Source of the DNA: Brevundimonas aveniformis DSM 17977 | GTDB taxonomy: Bacteria; Pseudomonadota; Alphaproteobacteria; Caulobacterales; Caulobacteraceae | Direction: 5' to 3' | DNA length: 64,000 nucleotides | Assembly (NCBI RefSeq): GCF_000428765.1 | Contig: NZ_AUAO01000001.1 | Coordinates: forward strand, 930,001-994,000 | Part shown: piece after piece, positions 34,433 through 43,928 of the stretch | How the letters are laid out: each line of letters starts with the position of its first letter | Numbering within the stretch: position 1 is the stretch's first letter | The notes under the pieces: generated by a model | Database searches by the model: none | Told to the model about the DNA's origin: nothing | The model's input: the letters and a program-made list of their open reading frames with translations, nothing else | Translations under genes and position numbers: made by a program

Positions 34433-35864
34433 GTCCAAATCGTCCGATGCGCCAACCGGCGCGACCCAAAGCCCGAGTGTCGGCACAGGTCAAGAGATGT
34501 GGGGCGGTCGCTTCTCGGAAAAGCCCGCCGAGCTGATGCAGGCGATCAACGTCTCCATCGGGGTCGACAAGCGGCTGTGGCGACAGGATCTGGCCGGGTC
34601 ACGCGCCCACTGTCGGATGCTGGCCAAACAGAGGATCATCAAGGCCGCGGATGCCGAGGTCATCCTCGGGGGGCTGGACCAGATCGAGGCCGAGATCGAG
34701 GCCGGAACCTTCCCCTTCCGCGACGAATACGAAGACATCCACATGAATGTGGAGGCGCGGCTGAAGGAGCTGGTCGGTGAGCCGGCCGGGCGGCTCCACA
34801 CGGCGCGCTCACGCAATGATCAGGTGGCGACCGATTTCCGCCTGTGGGTGCGCGACGCCTGTGATCGCACCGTCAACCAGATCGAAGCCCTGCAGCGCGC
34901 CCTGCTGGGTCAGGCCGAGGCCGAAGCGGGTGCGCTGATGCCGGGCTTTACGCATTTACAGCCGGCCCAGCCGGTGACGTTTGGCCATCACATGATGGCC
35001 TACGTTGAAATGTTCGGGCGCGATGCCGGGCGCTTCCGCGATGCGCGCGCGCGCATGAATGAAAGCCCCCTGGGCTCTGCGGCCCTGGCCGGGTCGCCGT
35101 TTCCGATTGATCGGGAGATGACGGCCTCGGCCCTCGGCTTTGCCCGCCCCATGGCCAATTCTCTGGACGGGGTTTCGGATCGCGACTTCGCCCTTGAGAG
35201 CCTGGCGGCGGCGTCGATCTGCGCCGGTCATCTGTCGCGCCTGGCCGAAGAGATCGTGGTGTGGATGACGCCCCAGTTCGGCTTTGTCAGTCTGTCGGAT
35301 GCCTTCACCACCGGCTCATCGATCATGCCGCAGAAAAAGAACCCCGATGCGGCCGAGCTGGTGCGGGCCAAGACGGGACGGATCACTGGGGCTTTGATCG
35401 CTCTGACCACGGTGATGAAGGGCCTGCCGCTCGCCTATTCCAAGGATATGCAGGAGGACAAGCCACCGGTTTTCGAGGCCTTTGACGCGCTGGATCTGGC
35501 GTTGTCGGCCATGGCTGGAATGATTGCCGACCTGACGCCGAACCGCGAGCGGATGGCGGCGGCGGCGGGCGCAGGTTTCTCGACCGCGACCGATCTGGCC
35601 GACTGGCTGGTGCGTGAGCTGGACCTGCCGTTCCGCCAGGCACACCATGTGACGGGCGCGGCGGTGAAACGGGCGGAGGACCTGGGCGTCGACCTGCCTG
35701 ACCTGCCGCTGGAGGACCTGCAATCCATCGAGGGCGGAATCACCCAAGCCGTGTATGATGTCCTGACCCCGGCGGCTTCGGTGGCCAGCCGCAAGGCCTG
35801 GGGTGGAACCTCGCCGGATGGTGTGCGCGAGCAGGTCAGGCGCTGGAAGGAGCGGATCGGATGA
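34431..35864 (+). CDS. argH: Argininosuccinate lyase
   Basis: 477 residues. Cleaves argininosuccinate to arginine and fumarate, the last step of arginine synthesis. The fumarase/aspartase signature [15 protein letters not shown] is at about residue 300, [13 protein letters not shown] and [15 protein letters not shown] are also present. The ATG at 34431 overlaps the ATG of the divergent TlpA gene (CATG). A second start at 34497 (MWGGRFSEK) fits the family length better and cannot be excluded; neither has a strong ribosome site. The lptM gene overlaps its stop. Confidence 0.95.
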   Translation: MSKSSDAPTGATQSPSVGTGQEMWGGRFSEKPAELMQAINVSIGVDKRLWRQDLAGSRAHCRMLAKQRIIKAADAEVILGGLDQIEAEIEAGTFPFRDEYEDIHMNVEARLKELVGEPAGRLHTARSRNDQVATDFRLWVRDACDRTVNQIEALQRALLGQAEAEAGALMPGFTHLQPAQPVTFGHHMMAYVEMFGRDAGRFRDARARMNESPLGSAALAGSPFPIDREMTASALGFARPMANSLDGVSDRDFALESLAAASICAGHLSRLAEEIVVWMTPQFGFVSLSDAFTTGSSIMPQKKNPDAAELVRAKTGRITGALIALTTVMKGLPLAYSKDMQEDKPPVFEAFDALDLALSAMAGMIADLTPNRERMAAAAGAGFSTATDLADWLVRELDLPFRQAHHVTGAAVKRAEDLGVDLPDLPLEDLQSIEGGITQAVYDVLTPAASVASRKAWGGTSPDGVREQVRRWKERIG

Positions 35865-36040
35865 GACTTCGGACCCTGATGCTGATCGGCGTGGGCACCC
35901 TGGCCCTGACCGGCTGCGGCCTGCGGGGCGATCTTCAACGCCCGGCCCCGATGTGGGGGGATGGTGAGGCGGTGCCGATGGACCCCGACCAGGAGGCTCC
36001 CGAAGATCCCAACGCGCCGATGCCGATCAACCCGTCCTGA
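35861..36040 (+). CDS. lptM: LptM-like small lipoprotein
   Basis: 59 residues, short but clear. Signal peptide with lipobox LTGC (Cys at residue 19), then GLRGDLQRP, the G-L-(K/R)-G-x-L motif of LptM/YifL, then an acidic Pro-rich tail. LptM binds the LptD outer-membrane translocon and helps form its native disulfides. ATGA overlap with argH; in many alphaproteobacteria this lipoprotein sits between argH and lysA, but lysA is absent here. Confidence 0.82.
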   Translation: MRLRTLMLIGVGTLALTGCGLRGDLQRPAPMWGDGEAVPMDPDQEAPEDPNAPMPINPS

Positions 36041-36045
36041 CGGAC

Positions 36046-36073
36046 GAGCCCCGTCCGAACGCGGGGCGGGCTC
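36046..36073 (+). terminator. Possible terminator after argH-lptM
   Basis: GAGCCCCG / CGGGGcGGGCTC form a bulged stem directly after the lptM stop. The T-run after it is weak (CCTGTTTAA at 36083), so termination may be partial. Confidence 0.4.
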
Positions 36074-36180
36074 AGCGAAGCGCCCTGTTTAACGCCGCCG
36101 CGTCTCGCCTTTGCGCTGACGGCGGGTGGGGGCTATAGAGCGCGCCGAACACCTCCCGCATTCGACGAAAGAGAGCCCCA

Positions 36181-37395
36181 ATGGCCAAGATCAAGGTCGC
36201 CAATCCCATCGTGGACATCGACGGCGACGAGATGACCCGCATCATCTGGCAGATGATCAAGGACAAGCTGGTCTTTCCGTACCTCGACCTTGAGCTGGAC
36301 TATTACGACCTGGGCATGGAGAACCGCGACGCCACCGACGACCAGGTGACCATTGACGCGGCCCACGCCATTCAGCGCCACGGCGTCGGCGTGAAGTGCG
36401 CCACCATCACCCCGGACGAAGCGCGGGTGAAGGAGTTCGGCCTCAAGAAGATGTGGAAGTCGCCCAACGGCACCATCCGCAACATCCTGGGCGGCGTGGT
36501 GTTCCGCGAGCCGATCATCTGCTCCAACGTGCCGCGCCTGGTGCCCGGCTGGACCCAGCCGATCGTGGTTGGCCGTCACGCCTTTGGTGACCAGTACAAG
36601 GCCACCGACTTCCTGGTGCCCGGCCCCGGCAAGCTGACCATCAAATTCGTCGGCGACGACGGCCAGGAGATCGAACACGAGGTGTTCAACTTCCCGTCCT
36701 CGGGCGTGGCCATGGGGATGTACAACCTGGATGACTCGATCACCGAGTTCGCCCGCGCCAGCTTTGCCTACGGTCTGAACCGCAAATATCCGGTCTATCT
36801 GTCGACCAAGAACACGATCCTGAAAGCCTATGACGGCCGCTTCAAGGACATTTTCCAGAAGGTGTTCGACGAGGAGTTCAAGGCCGACTTCGACAAGCTG
36901 GGGCTGACCTATGAGCACCGCCTGATCGACGACATGGTGGCGGCCGCCATCAAGTGGTCCGGAGGCTTCGTCTGGGCCTGCAAGAACTATGACGGCGACG
37001 TTCAGTCCGACGTGGTGGCGCAAGGCTTCGGTTCGCTGGGCCTGATGACCTCGGTTCTGATGACCCCGGATGGCAATATCCTGGAATCCGAAGCCGCCCA
37101 CGGCACCGTGACCCGCCACTATCGCCAGCATCAGAAGGGCGAGGCGACCTCAACCAACTCCATCGCCTCAATTTACGCCTGGACGCGCGGATTCAAGCAC
37201 CGCGGCAAGCTGGACGGCAACGAGGCCCTGATTAGATTCGGCGAAACGCTGGAGCGTGTGGTCGTCGAGACGGTCGAGGCCGGTTTCATGACCAAGGACC
37301 TGGCCCTTCTGGTCGGCGACCAGCAAGGCTGGCTGACCACCGAGGGCTTCCTGGACAAGGTCGCCGAAAACCTCGACGCGGCGATGGCGACCTGA
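36181..37395 (+). CDS. icd: Isocitrate dehydrogenase (NADP+)
   Basis: 404 residues, oxidising isocitrate to 2-oxoglutarate in the TCA cycle. It is of the eukaryotic-like (subfamily II) type, not the E. coli type: [23 protein letters not shown] at the N-terminus (split: [17 protein letters not shown]), [38 protein letters not shown] and [14 protein letters not shown]. Full length. Its own promoter is probably in the ~140-nt gap upstream. The stop is 65 nt from the next gene. Confidence 0.97.
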   Translation: MAKIKVANPIVDIDGDEMTRIIWQMIKDKLVFPYLDLELDYYDLGMENRDATDDQVTIDAAHAIQRHGVGVKCATITPDEARVKEFGLKKMWKSPNGTIRNILGGVVFREPIICSNVPRLVPGWTQPIVVGRHAFGDQYKATDFLVPGPGKLTIKFVGDDGQEIEHEVFNFPSSGVAMGMYNLDDSITEFARASFAYGLNRKYPVYLSTKNTILKAYDGRFKDIFQKVFDEEFKADFDKLGLTYEHRLIDDMVAAAIKWSGGFVWACKNYDGDVQSDVVAQGFGSLGLMTSVLMTPDGNILESEAAHGTVTRHYRQHQKGEATSTNSIASIYAWTRGFKHRGKLDGNEALIRFGETLERVVVETVEAGFMTKDLALLVGDQQGWLTTEGFLDKVAENLDAAMAT

Positions 37396-37460
37396 CGAAA
37401 CCTCGCGCGTAGGGGGTGTGGTCTAGCCTTGGCCGCAAAGTCAGGGCTTAACTGCATCCG

Positions 37461-38291
37461 ATGAGCAGACGCATCGACATCGACGCGGGCGAGATCGGCC
37501 CGCCGCTGGACGAGATCATCCGTCACATCGAGGACGGATCGGTCCAGGAATTGGTCATCCGGAGGGAGGGCCGCGAGGTCGCGCGTCTGTCGCGTCCCGG
37601 TTATTCCGCCGAGCCTGCACCTCAGCAGCGCCAGTATGCCTGGGATCAGGCGCGCGACTATCGCGACCAGGGGCGGCGTCCCTCGGTCGGTGGGGCGATC
37701 GCCAACTTCATCGGTATGGCGGTGATTGCCGCGGGTCTGGCCTTCTTCCTCGCCCCCGCCTACGCCTTTTTCGCCCTGAGATCGGCGGCGCTGTCGGGCG
37801 ATGTGCCGGCCCTGGCCGAGCTGGTCGACTATGGCGAGGTGCGGGCGTCCCTGCGCGCCCAGATGTCCGACAGTCCGCGAGCCCAGGAACCGGAGCCGTC
37901 CTGGCTGGAAAATCCGATTGAAGCCATCCGTCGTCGTCTGGGCCAGGCGGCGGAAGAGGCGACCGGGGCCGCCCCCAATGTCGATCCGTTCCTGACGCCC
38001 CAGGCCTTGGCCGGGATCACCTATGGCGAAGGTCATTTTGCCGCCGAACGCTCGCGCGCCGGTGCCCCGCCGATCCAGCACGAGGCGACAGATCAGCCGT
38101 GGCCGGGTCTGGTGCACTGGGGGCCCAGCCGCACGCGCTTCCGCATCCGCGACGAGGGTGGGTCGGAGACGGTCCTGACGTTTACGCGCTCAGGCATCTT
38201 TGCCTGGAAACTGTCGCACATCGGCCTGCCCGAAGGCGGCAGCCCCGACGGGGCCGGTGAGGCCGAACAGGGCGTCCCGCAGGCGGGTTAG
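37461..38291 (+). CDS. DUF2939 domain protein with Phd-antitoxin-like N-terminus
   Basis: 276 residues. Residues 1-45 (LDEIIRHIEDGSVQELVIRR, EGREVARL) closely resemble the N-terminal domain of Phd/YefM antitoxins. A membrane segment follows (GAIANFIGMAVIAAGLAFFL). Then comes PAYAFFALRSAALSGDVPALAELVDYGEVRASLR (DUF2939), and a C-terminal HWGPSRTRFRIRDEGGSETVLTF strand set. The antitoxin-like segment without a toxin gene nearby suggests recruited DNA-binding or protein-binding use. Function unknown. Convergent with alaS, stops overlapping by 4 nt. Confidence 0.8.
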   Translation: MSRRIDIDAGEIGPPLDEIIRHIEDGSVQELVIRREGREVARLSRPGYSAEPAPQQRQYAWDQARDYRDQGRRPSVGGAIANFIGMAVIAAGLAFFLAPAYAFFALRSAALSGDVPALAELVDYGEVRASLRAQMSDSPRAQEPEPSWLENPIEAIRRRLGQAAEEATGAAPNVDPFLTPQALAGITYGEGHFAAERSRAGAPPIQHEATDQPWPGLVHWGPSRTRFRIRDEGGSETVLTFTRSGIFAWKLSHIGLPEGGSPDGAGEAEQGVPQAG

Positions 38292-40933
38292 GCCAACGCC
38301 GCCCGCACTGCGCTCAATCCATCCTCTGCCTTAGACCCATCCGGTGCGCCGCCCTGAGCGAAGTCCGGCTTGCCACCCGCGCCTTGCCCACCCATCGCCA
38401 GCACCGCCGCGCGGGCCAGATCGGCCGCGTTGAGCTTGCCGGCCAAATCGGGGGTCACGGCCACGGTGATCGCCGCCTTGCCATCGGTGACGCCGATGAG
38501 GGCGACGACGCCCGAGCCGACCTGTTTGCGGAAATCCTCAGCCACGCCGCGCAGGGCCTTGCCGTCGACGCCGTCGAGCACGCGGGCGATCAGCTTGACG
38601 CCGTTGATCTCTTCGGGCGCGGCGTTTGCGCCGGAGCCGCCGCCCAGCGCCAGCTGCTTCTTCAGGTCCGCGACCTGCTTCTCCAGCGCCTTGACCGAGG
38701 TCTGCAGACCCTCGACCCGGCCCGGCACGTCGCCCGGCTGGATCTTGAAGTCACGGGCCAGACCGCGCGCAACCTTCGCCTGGCCTTCCAGATACTGGCG
38801 GGCCGCCTCTCCGGTCAGGGCCTCGATGCGGCGCACGCCTGCGGCGATACCGCTCTCGGAGATGATCTTGAACAGGGCGATGTCGCCGGTGCGCGCCACA
38901 TGGGTACCGCCGCACAGCTCTACCGAATAGGCGGTCTTTTGATCGGCCAGCGACTGGCCGAGCGTCAGCACGCGGACCTCATCACCGTATTTCTCACCGA
39001 ACAGGGCCACGGCCCCGGCCTCGATCGCCTTGTCCGGTGCCATCAGTTCGGTCGCGGCGGGCAGGTTCTGGCGGATCACCGCATTGACCTCGGCCTCCAT
39101 GGCCGCCAGCTCGGCCTCGGTGACCGGCGCATTGTGCGAGAAGTCGAAGCGCACGCGCTCGTGGTCGACCATCTGGCCCTTCTGGGCGACGTGATCGCCC
39201 AGCACATTCTTCAGCGCCGCGTGCAGCAGGTGCGCCGCCGAATGGTTGGCGCGCGTCGCCAGGCGCTCGGACGGATCGACCGACAGGACCGCCCGGGTCC
39301 CGATCTCCAGCGTGCCGGACGTCACCTCGATGGCGTGGGCGTAGATGTCACCGCCCGGCTTTTGCACGTCGATGACGCGGGCGGAGCCGCCCGGCCAGCT
39401 GATCTCGCCCTGATCGCCGGCCTGGCCGCCGCCTTCGCCATAGAAGGGAGTCTGGTCGAACACGACCTCGGCGGTTTCGCCTTCGGCGACGCTATCGGTC
39501 GGCCGGCCGTCCTTGACGATGGCCAGAACTTCGCCCGAGCCGTCGACATTCTCATAGCCGGTGAAGACCGTCGGCCCGAGGCGATCGCGGATCTTAAGCC
39601 ATTCGCCCTGGGACGCTTGCTGGCCCGAGCCTTTCCAGTGCTCTCGGGAGCGCGCGCGCTGTTCGGCCATGGCGTGCTGGAAGCCGTCGACATTGACGGA
39701 AAATCCACGCCGGCGGGCCTCATCCTGGGTCAGGTCGAGTGGGAACCCGTAGGTGTCGTAAAGTTCAAAAGCGGTCTGACCGTCCAGCATGTCGCCGGGC
39801 CTGAAGCCCTGAACCGCCGTCTCGAACAGGGTCATGCCGCGCCCGAGTGTAGACCGGAACCGCAGCTCTTCCTGCTTGAGCGTATCCTCGACAAAGGCTT
39901 GAGCTCGCTTCAGTTCCGGGAAGGCCTCTCCCATTTGGTCCACCAGCGTCGGGACCAGCCGGTACATCAGCGGCTCTGTCGCGCCCAGAAGATGGGCATG
40001 GCGCATGGCCCGGCGCATGATCCGGCGCAGTACATAGCCGCGCCCCTCGTTGGACGGCGTCACCCCGTCTGCGATCAGGAAGGATGACGACCGCAAATGG
40101 TCGGCGATGACCCGGTGGCTGGGCGCGCGCTCTTCGTCCGAGGGCGTCGAGGTCAGTTCTTCGGACGCCTTGATCAGCGTCTGGAACAGGTCGGTGTCAA
40201 ACACCGAGTTCTTGCCCTGAAGCACGCTCGCGATCCGCTCCAGCCCCATGCCGGTGTCGACCGAGGGCTTGGGAAGGTCACGAACGATCTCGTCGTTCTC
40301 CTTCTCGAACTGCATGAAGACGTTGTTCCAGATCTCCACGAACCGGTCGCCGTCTTCGTCGGGAGATCCCGGAGGTCCGCCCGGAACGTGCTCGCCGTAG
40401 TCATAGAAAATCTCGGTGCAGGGCCCGCACGGCCCGTTCTCGCCCATGGCCCAGAAGTTGTCCGAGCCGGCGATGCGGACGATCTTGTGATCGGCAAAGC
40501 CGGTCACCTTCTTCCAGATGTTCCAGGCCTCATCGTCGTCGATATAGGTCGTGACCATCAGTCGGTCAGGGCTGAGGCCGAAATCCTTGGTGACCAATTC
40601 CCACGCCTTTTCGATGGCGTGCTCCTTGAAATAGTCGCCGAAGGAGAAATTCCCCAGCATTTCAAAGAAGGTCAGGTGCCGGGCGGTGTAACCGACATTG
40701 TCCAGGTCATTGTGCTTGCCCCCGGCACGCACGCACTTCTGACTGCTCGTCGCGCGCAGCGACGGCGGCCGGGCCGCGCCGGTGAAATAGTCCTTGAACG
40801 GCACCATGCCGGCATTGACGAACAACAGCGTTGGATCGTTCTGCGGCACCAGGGGCGCCGAATGGATCTTCTGGTGGCCGTCCTCCTCAAAGAAGTCGAG
40901 GAAGGTGGAGCGGATGTCTTTCAGGGAGGTCAT
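38288..40933 (-). CDS. alaS: Alanine-tRNA ligase
   Basis: 881 residues. Start set at MTSLKDIRSTFLDFFEE, the usual AlaRS beginning; a longer frame would add 57 residues with no family match. Catalytic class II core with NDPTLLFVNAGMVPFKDYFTG (given in part: LLFVNAGMVPFKDYF), editing domain with HxxxH in ANHSAAHLLHAALKNVLG, and the CGGTHVARTGDIALFKI zinc motif. C-Ala domain at the end with the ALGGGSG linker. Attaches Ala to tRNA and clears mischarged Ser/Gly. Confidence 0.97.
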   Translation of the reverse strand: MTSLKDIRSTFLDFFEEDGHQKIHSAPLVPQNDPTLLFVNAGMVPFKDYFTGAARPPSLRATSSQKCVRAGGKHNDLDNVGYTARHLTFFEMLGNFSFGDYFKEHAIEKAWELVTKDFGLSPDRLMVTTYIDDDEAWNIWKKVTGFADHKIVRIAGSDNFWAMGENGPCGPCTEIFYDYGEHVPGGPPGSPDEDGDRFVEIWNNVFMQFEKENDEIVRDLPKPSVDTGMGLERIASVLQGKNSVFDTDLFQTLIKASEELTSTPSDEERAPSHRVIADHLRSSSFLIADGVTPSNEGRGYVLRRIMRRAMRHAHLLGATEPLMYRLVPTLVDQMGEAFPELKRAQAFVEDTLKQEELRFRSTLGRGMTLFETAVQGFRPGDMLDGQTAFELYDTYGFPLDLTQDEARRRGFSVNVDGFQHAMAEQRARSREHWKGSGQQASQGEWLKIRDRLGPTVFTGYENVDGSGEVLAIVKDGRPTDSVAEGETAEVVFDQTPFYGEGGGQAGDQGEISWPGGSARVIDVQKPGGDIYAHAIEVTSGTLEIGTRAVLSVDPSERLATRANHSAAHLLHAALKNVLGDHVAQKGQMVDHERVRFDFSHNAPVTEAELAAMEAEVNAVIRQNLPAATELMAPDKAIEAGAVALFGEKYGDEVRVLTLGQSLADQKTAYSVELCGGTHVARTGDIALFKIISESGIAAGVRRIEALTGEAARQYLEGQAKVARGLARDFKIQPGDVPGRVEGLQTSVKALEKQVADLKKQLALGGGSGANAAPEEINGVKLIARVLDGVDGKALRGVAEDFRKQVGSGVVALIGVTDGKAAITVAVTPDLAGKLNAADLARAAVLAMGGQGAGGKPDFAQGGAPDGSKAEDGLSAVRAALA

Positions 40934-41061
40934 GCGGCGCGGAATATCTGGAGTTCGGGAGGAACCCGGCCTCATATAGGGTTTTGCCGCCGGGTGCATC
41001 CTTTGTGACGCCGTATAGACCCGGCCTCGATCTTGCCGCTGCGGCGTGGCAAAAGCCGTCC

Positions 41062-41496
41062 ATGAGCCTTCGCATCGAACATCGCATCGGTATCGCGGCC
41101 TCACCTGAGGTGGTCTGGGGTGTCATCGCCGATCTGGAGCGGTGGGGTGAATGGAATGGCCTGCACCCTGAGGCGCGTGGCCGGATCAGCATCGGCGGGC
41201 GGCTTGAGGTCGCTGAGGTCCTTGAGGGAGAGCCGGGCCGGCTGCACCAGGTGAGCATTCCCGACTGGACACCCGAGATCCAACTGGTCTGGATCAACAA
41301 ACGGGGGTTTCTGTCGAGATCCACGCGTTATTTCGAGCTGGAAGACCTGTCGGGGGACGCCTGCCTTCTGGCCAATGGGGAAATCTTCGACGGTCTGCGA
41401 GGCGAAGGCTGGGCGCGCCCGCGACGCGGGCTTTTCCATGCCGCGTTCGAGGCCATCAATGAGGCGATCAAGGCCCGCGCCGAGGCCTTGGCCTGA
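41062..41496 (+). CDS. SRPBCC (START-like) domain protein
   Basis: 144 residues. Helix-grip fold: the first strand-helix pair RIEHRIGIAASPEVVWGVIADLERWGEWNG (given in part: IAASPEVVWGVIADLERW) and the long C-terminal helix HAAFEAINEAIKARAEA. START-like proteins bind hydrophobic ligands or act in polyketide/ring cyclisation or stress; nothing here says which. Start ATG at 41062. Lies 129 nt from the alaS start, divergent, and 3 nt before the stop of the ion channel gene. Confidence 0.85.
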   Translation: MSLRIEHRIGIAASPEVVWGVIADLERWGEWNGLHPEARGRISIGGRLEVAEVLEGEPGRLHQVSIPDWTPEIQLVWINKRGFLSRSTRYFELEDLSGDACLLANGEIFDGLRGEGWARPRRGLFHAAFEAINEAIKARAEALA

Positions 41497-41499
41497 CCC

Positions 41500-42387
41500 C
41501 TATTCGTCGTTGGGGATACAGAGCTGCTCGCCGCAGGCCTTGCAATAGACTGCATCCGGGTCGTGCCTGCCCAGGCCGCAGGTCGGGCACGGAAAGCTGA
41601 CCTTGTTGGGCCGGAACACCGCCTGACCCAGTCGAACAAACAGGGTCACGCCCACCAGCATGATACAGATCGACACCAGCCGACCCCAGCCGCCCGGCAG
41701 GGTGATGTCGCCGTATCCGGTCGTCGTCAGGCTGGTGACCGTGAAATACAACGCATCCATGTAGCCCCGCAGCCCCTCGTGCTTGCCGAGGAAGGCCGTG
41801 TAGACAAAGCCGGTGGCCACAAACACGAAGGTCACCAGGGTCAGGACCGCCCGGATGATTTCTTCGGTACGGGTATCGTCGTACTTTCGGCCCAGCGTCC
41901 GCCAGAAGAAGTCTGAATGGATCAGGGTCCACAGGCGCAGCACCCTGAGGAAGCCGAGGTTGAAGAGCCACGCCGGGAACAGCAACGTCGCCAGGATGAA
42001 CAGATCCACCCAGACAATCGGCTTCTTCAGCCAGTCCTTGATATCGGAGTAGGCATAGGCCCGTGCCGCCAGGTCGATGGCCAGGATGGCGGCAATCACA
42101 TAGTCGATCGCATAGAAGACGATCCCGGATTCCTTCAGCAGCGGGCTGATCATGAAAAATCCAATGATCAGCAGGTCGATGATGAGGACCGTGGCGCGGA
42201 ACTTCACCGCCGCATGCGACGAGCCGTGATACAGCGCCCGTAGCCTCGCCTTGAGGCGAAAACCCTCTTTGCGGGCGGGCGGGGAGTCCGTTCCACAGGC
42301 CGGGTCCTGGGCGTTTCGCGCCTGGACCGCTTCCAGAACTGTTAGGGGCTTGGCCGCTTTGCGCTTGCGCCGGGGTTGGGAAGTCAT
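41500..42387 (-). CDS. Ion-channel-like protein with C-terminal zinc ribbon
   Basis: 295 residues. Four to six transmembrane segments, then the pore helix and selectivity filter TTTGYGDITLPGGWG, i.e. the K+-channel TxxTxGYGD signature. The voltage-sensor-like segment is LRVLRLWTLI, with a few Arg/Lys. After the last membrane helix the C-terminal ~35 residues form CPTCGLGRHDPDAVYCKACG, a C-x2-C...C-x2-C zinc ribbon. It may be an ion transporter gated by a zinc-binding cytoplasmic tip; the zinc ribbon is unusual for such proteins. Confidence 0.83.
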   Translation of the reverse strand: MTSQPRRKRKAAKPLTVLEAVQARNAQDPACGTDSPPARKEGFRLKARLRALYHGSSHAAVKFRATVLIIDLLIIGFFMISPLLKESGIVFYAIDYVIAAILAIDLAARAYAYSDIKDWLKKPIVWVDLFILATLLFPAWLFNLGFLRVLRLWTLIHSDFFWRTLGRKYDDTRTEEIIRAVLTLVTFVFVATGFVYTAFLGKHEGLRGYMDALYFTVTSLTTTGYGDITLPGGWGRLVSICIMLVGVTLFVRLGQAVFRPNKVSFPCPTCGLGRHDPDAVYCKACGEQLCIPNDE

Positions 42388-42436
42388 TGTCTCTCGATAG
42401 TGCGACTGTCTCGCGCGGGAAACCAGCAGTGTCTAT

Positions 42437-43273
42437 ATGGGCTATATGGGAAGACCCTTCGTCAAGATGAACGGCCTGGGCAACGACTTTGTCGTGGTCG
42501 AGGCGCGCGCCGAACCGTTCATGCCGACCGAGGATGAGGTCCGTGCCATCTGTGACCGAACCGACGGTGAAGGTTGTGATCAGCTGATTGCCATTGAGCC
42601 CGCCGGCGACTGCCAGGTCTTCATGCGGGTGTGGAATGCCGATGGCAGCCAGGTCGAGACATGCGGCAATGCCTTGCGGTGTTTGGGCTGGCTTCTGATG
42701 CAGGCGTCGGGCACTGACCGGGCCGAAATCCTGACGGCGGGCGGCCTGACCCGGGCCTATGCCGGCGGGGACCAGCGGGTCAGCGTCGATATGGGGCGTC
42801 CAGGACTGGACTGGACCGAGATCCCGTTGGCCGAAGAGATGGATACGCGTGGCATCGAGTTGCAGATCGGACCGATCGACAATCCGGTGCTGCATACGCC
42901 CGGTGCCGTCTCAATGGGCAATCCGCACGTCACCTTCTTTGCCGCGCGCGATTTTGACGACGCCTTTGTCACCGCCTCCGGCTCGCTGATCGAGCGCCAC
43001 CCCCTGTTCCCCGAAGGGGTGAATGTCGGGTTTGCCCGGGTGCTCGGTCCTGAGCGGATTCGGCTGCGCGTCTGGGAGCGGGGTGCGGGTCTGACGCGGG
43101 CGTGCGGCACCGGGGCCTGTGCGGCCTTGGTGGCCGCCAACCGCAAGGGGCTCACCGGACGAACAGCGACGATGGAGCTGGATGGCGGCGAGCTTGAGAT
43201 CGACTGGCGTGAGGATGGCCACGTCTGGATGACCGGCCCGGTTGAGGTCGAGCGTACGGGGACTCTGGGTTAG
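42437..43273 (+). CDS. dapF: Diaminopimelate epimerase
   Basis: 278 residues. Two catalytic Cys motifs are present: ETCGNALRCLGWLL and ACGTGACAALVAANR, the proton-donor/acceptor cysteines. FVKMNGLGNDFVVVEAR begins the family block. Interconverts LL- and meso-diaminopimelate, for lysine and peptidoglycan. Alternative start ATG at 42446 is possible; no strong ribosome site separates them. Overlaps the SCO gene's stop by 4 nt (convergent). Confidence 0.95.
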   Translation: MGYMGRPFVKMNGLGNDFVVVEARAEPFMPTEDEVRAICDRTDGEGCDQLIAIEPAGDCQVFMRVWNADGSQVETCGNALRCLGWLLMQASGTDRAEILTAGGLTRAYAGGDQRVSVDMGRPGLDWTEIPLAEEMDTRGIELQIGPIDNPVLHTPGAVSMGNPHVTFFAARDFDDAFVTASGSLIERHPLFPEGVNVGFARVLGPERIRLRVWERGAGLTRACGTGACAALVAANRKGLTGRTATMELDGGELEIDWREDGHVWMTGPVEVERTGTLG

Positions 43274-43908
43274 CTTCCCTGTTCCATCTGCTGGGTGATC
43301 AGACGGGCCAGCCGATCCGGCCCCAGACTGGCGCTCAGGGGGATGGCGAACTCACCCTCCGGGTTCATCAGATAGATGTTGAGTGAATGGTCCATCGTAT
43401 AGCCGCCGCCCTCAAGCTCCTGGCGGCGGTAGACGACACGATAGGCCTCGGTCGCCTGACGGACCTGGTCCGGCGTACCGGTCAGGCCGGTGACCCCTTG
43501 CGGGAAGCTGGCGGTTTGCAGGTAGTCGGCCAGGGCCGCGGGCGTGTCGCGTTCGGGATCCACAGTGATGAAGACGATCTGCAAGTCATCAGCGCGGTCC
43601 CCCATCCGTTCCTTGGCGGCGGCCATAGCCTGAAGCGTCGAGGGGCAGAAGTCAGGACAGTGGGTAAAACCAAAGAAAACCGCGGTCCACTTGCCCTCAA
43701 GGATGGACTGGTCGACCGGTCGTCCGTTCTGATCCACCAGCTGGAAAGGACCACCGATGTCGGCCCGGCCAAAGGAGACGACAGGCTGGTCGCCGCCGTC
43801 AGGCGCGCCGTGGGCGCGCTGGGGATTGAACCACACGGTCCCGAGCCCGATCAGGACCGCCAGGCCCAGACAGACGGCGGCAAAAATGGCGATCGGCTTG
43901 GACGGCAT
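43270..43908 (-). CDS. SCO1/SenC family copper protein
   Basis: 212 residues. Start at MPSKPIAIFAAVCLGLAVL, a single N-terminal membrane anchor; the periplasmic domain is thioredoxin-like. The copper motif C-x3-C is in THCPDFCPSTLQA, with the third ligand His in YTMDHSLNIYL. SCO proteins deliver copper to the CuA centre of cytochrome oxidase and also act as redox sensors. It is divergent from and 20 nt from the redox histidine kinase gene, so the two may be functionally linked. Confidence 0.93.
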   Translation of the reverse strand: MPSKPIAIFAAVCLGLAVLIGLGTVWFNPQRAHGAPDGGDQPVVSFGRADIGGPFQLVDQNGRPVDQSILEGKWTAVFFGFTHCPDFCPSTLQAMAAAKERMGDRADDLQIVFITVDPERDTPAALADYLQTASFPQGVTGLTGTPDQVRQATEAYRVVYRRQELEGGGYTMDHSLNIYLMNPEGEFAIPLSASLGPDRLARLITQQMEQGS

Positions 43909-43928
43909 GGATTCCTCTCGACGCGGGG

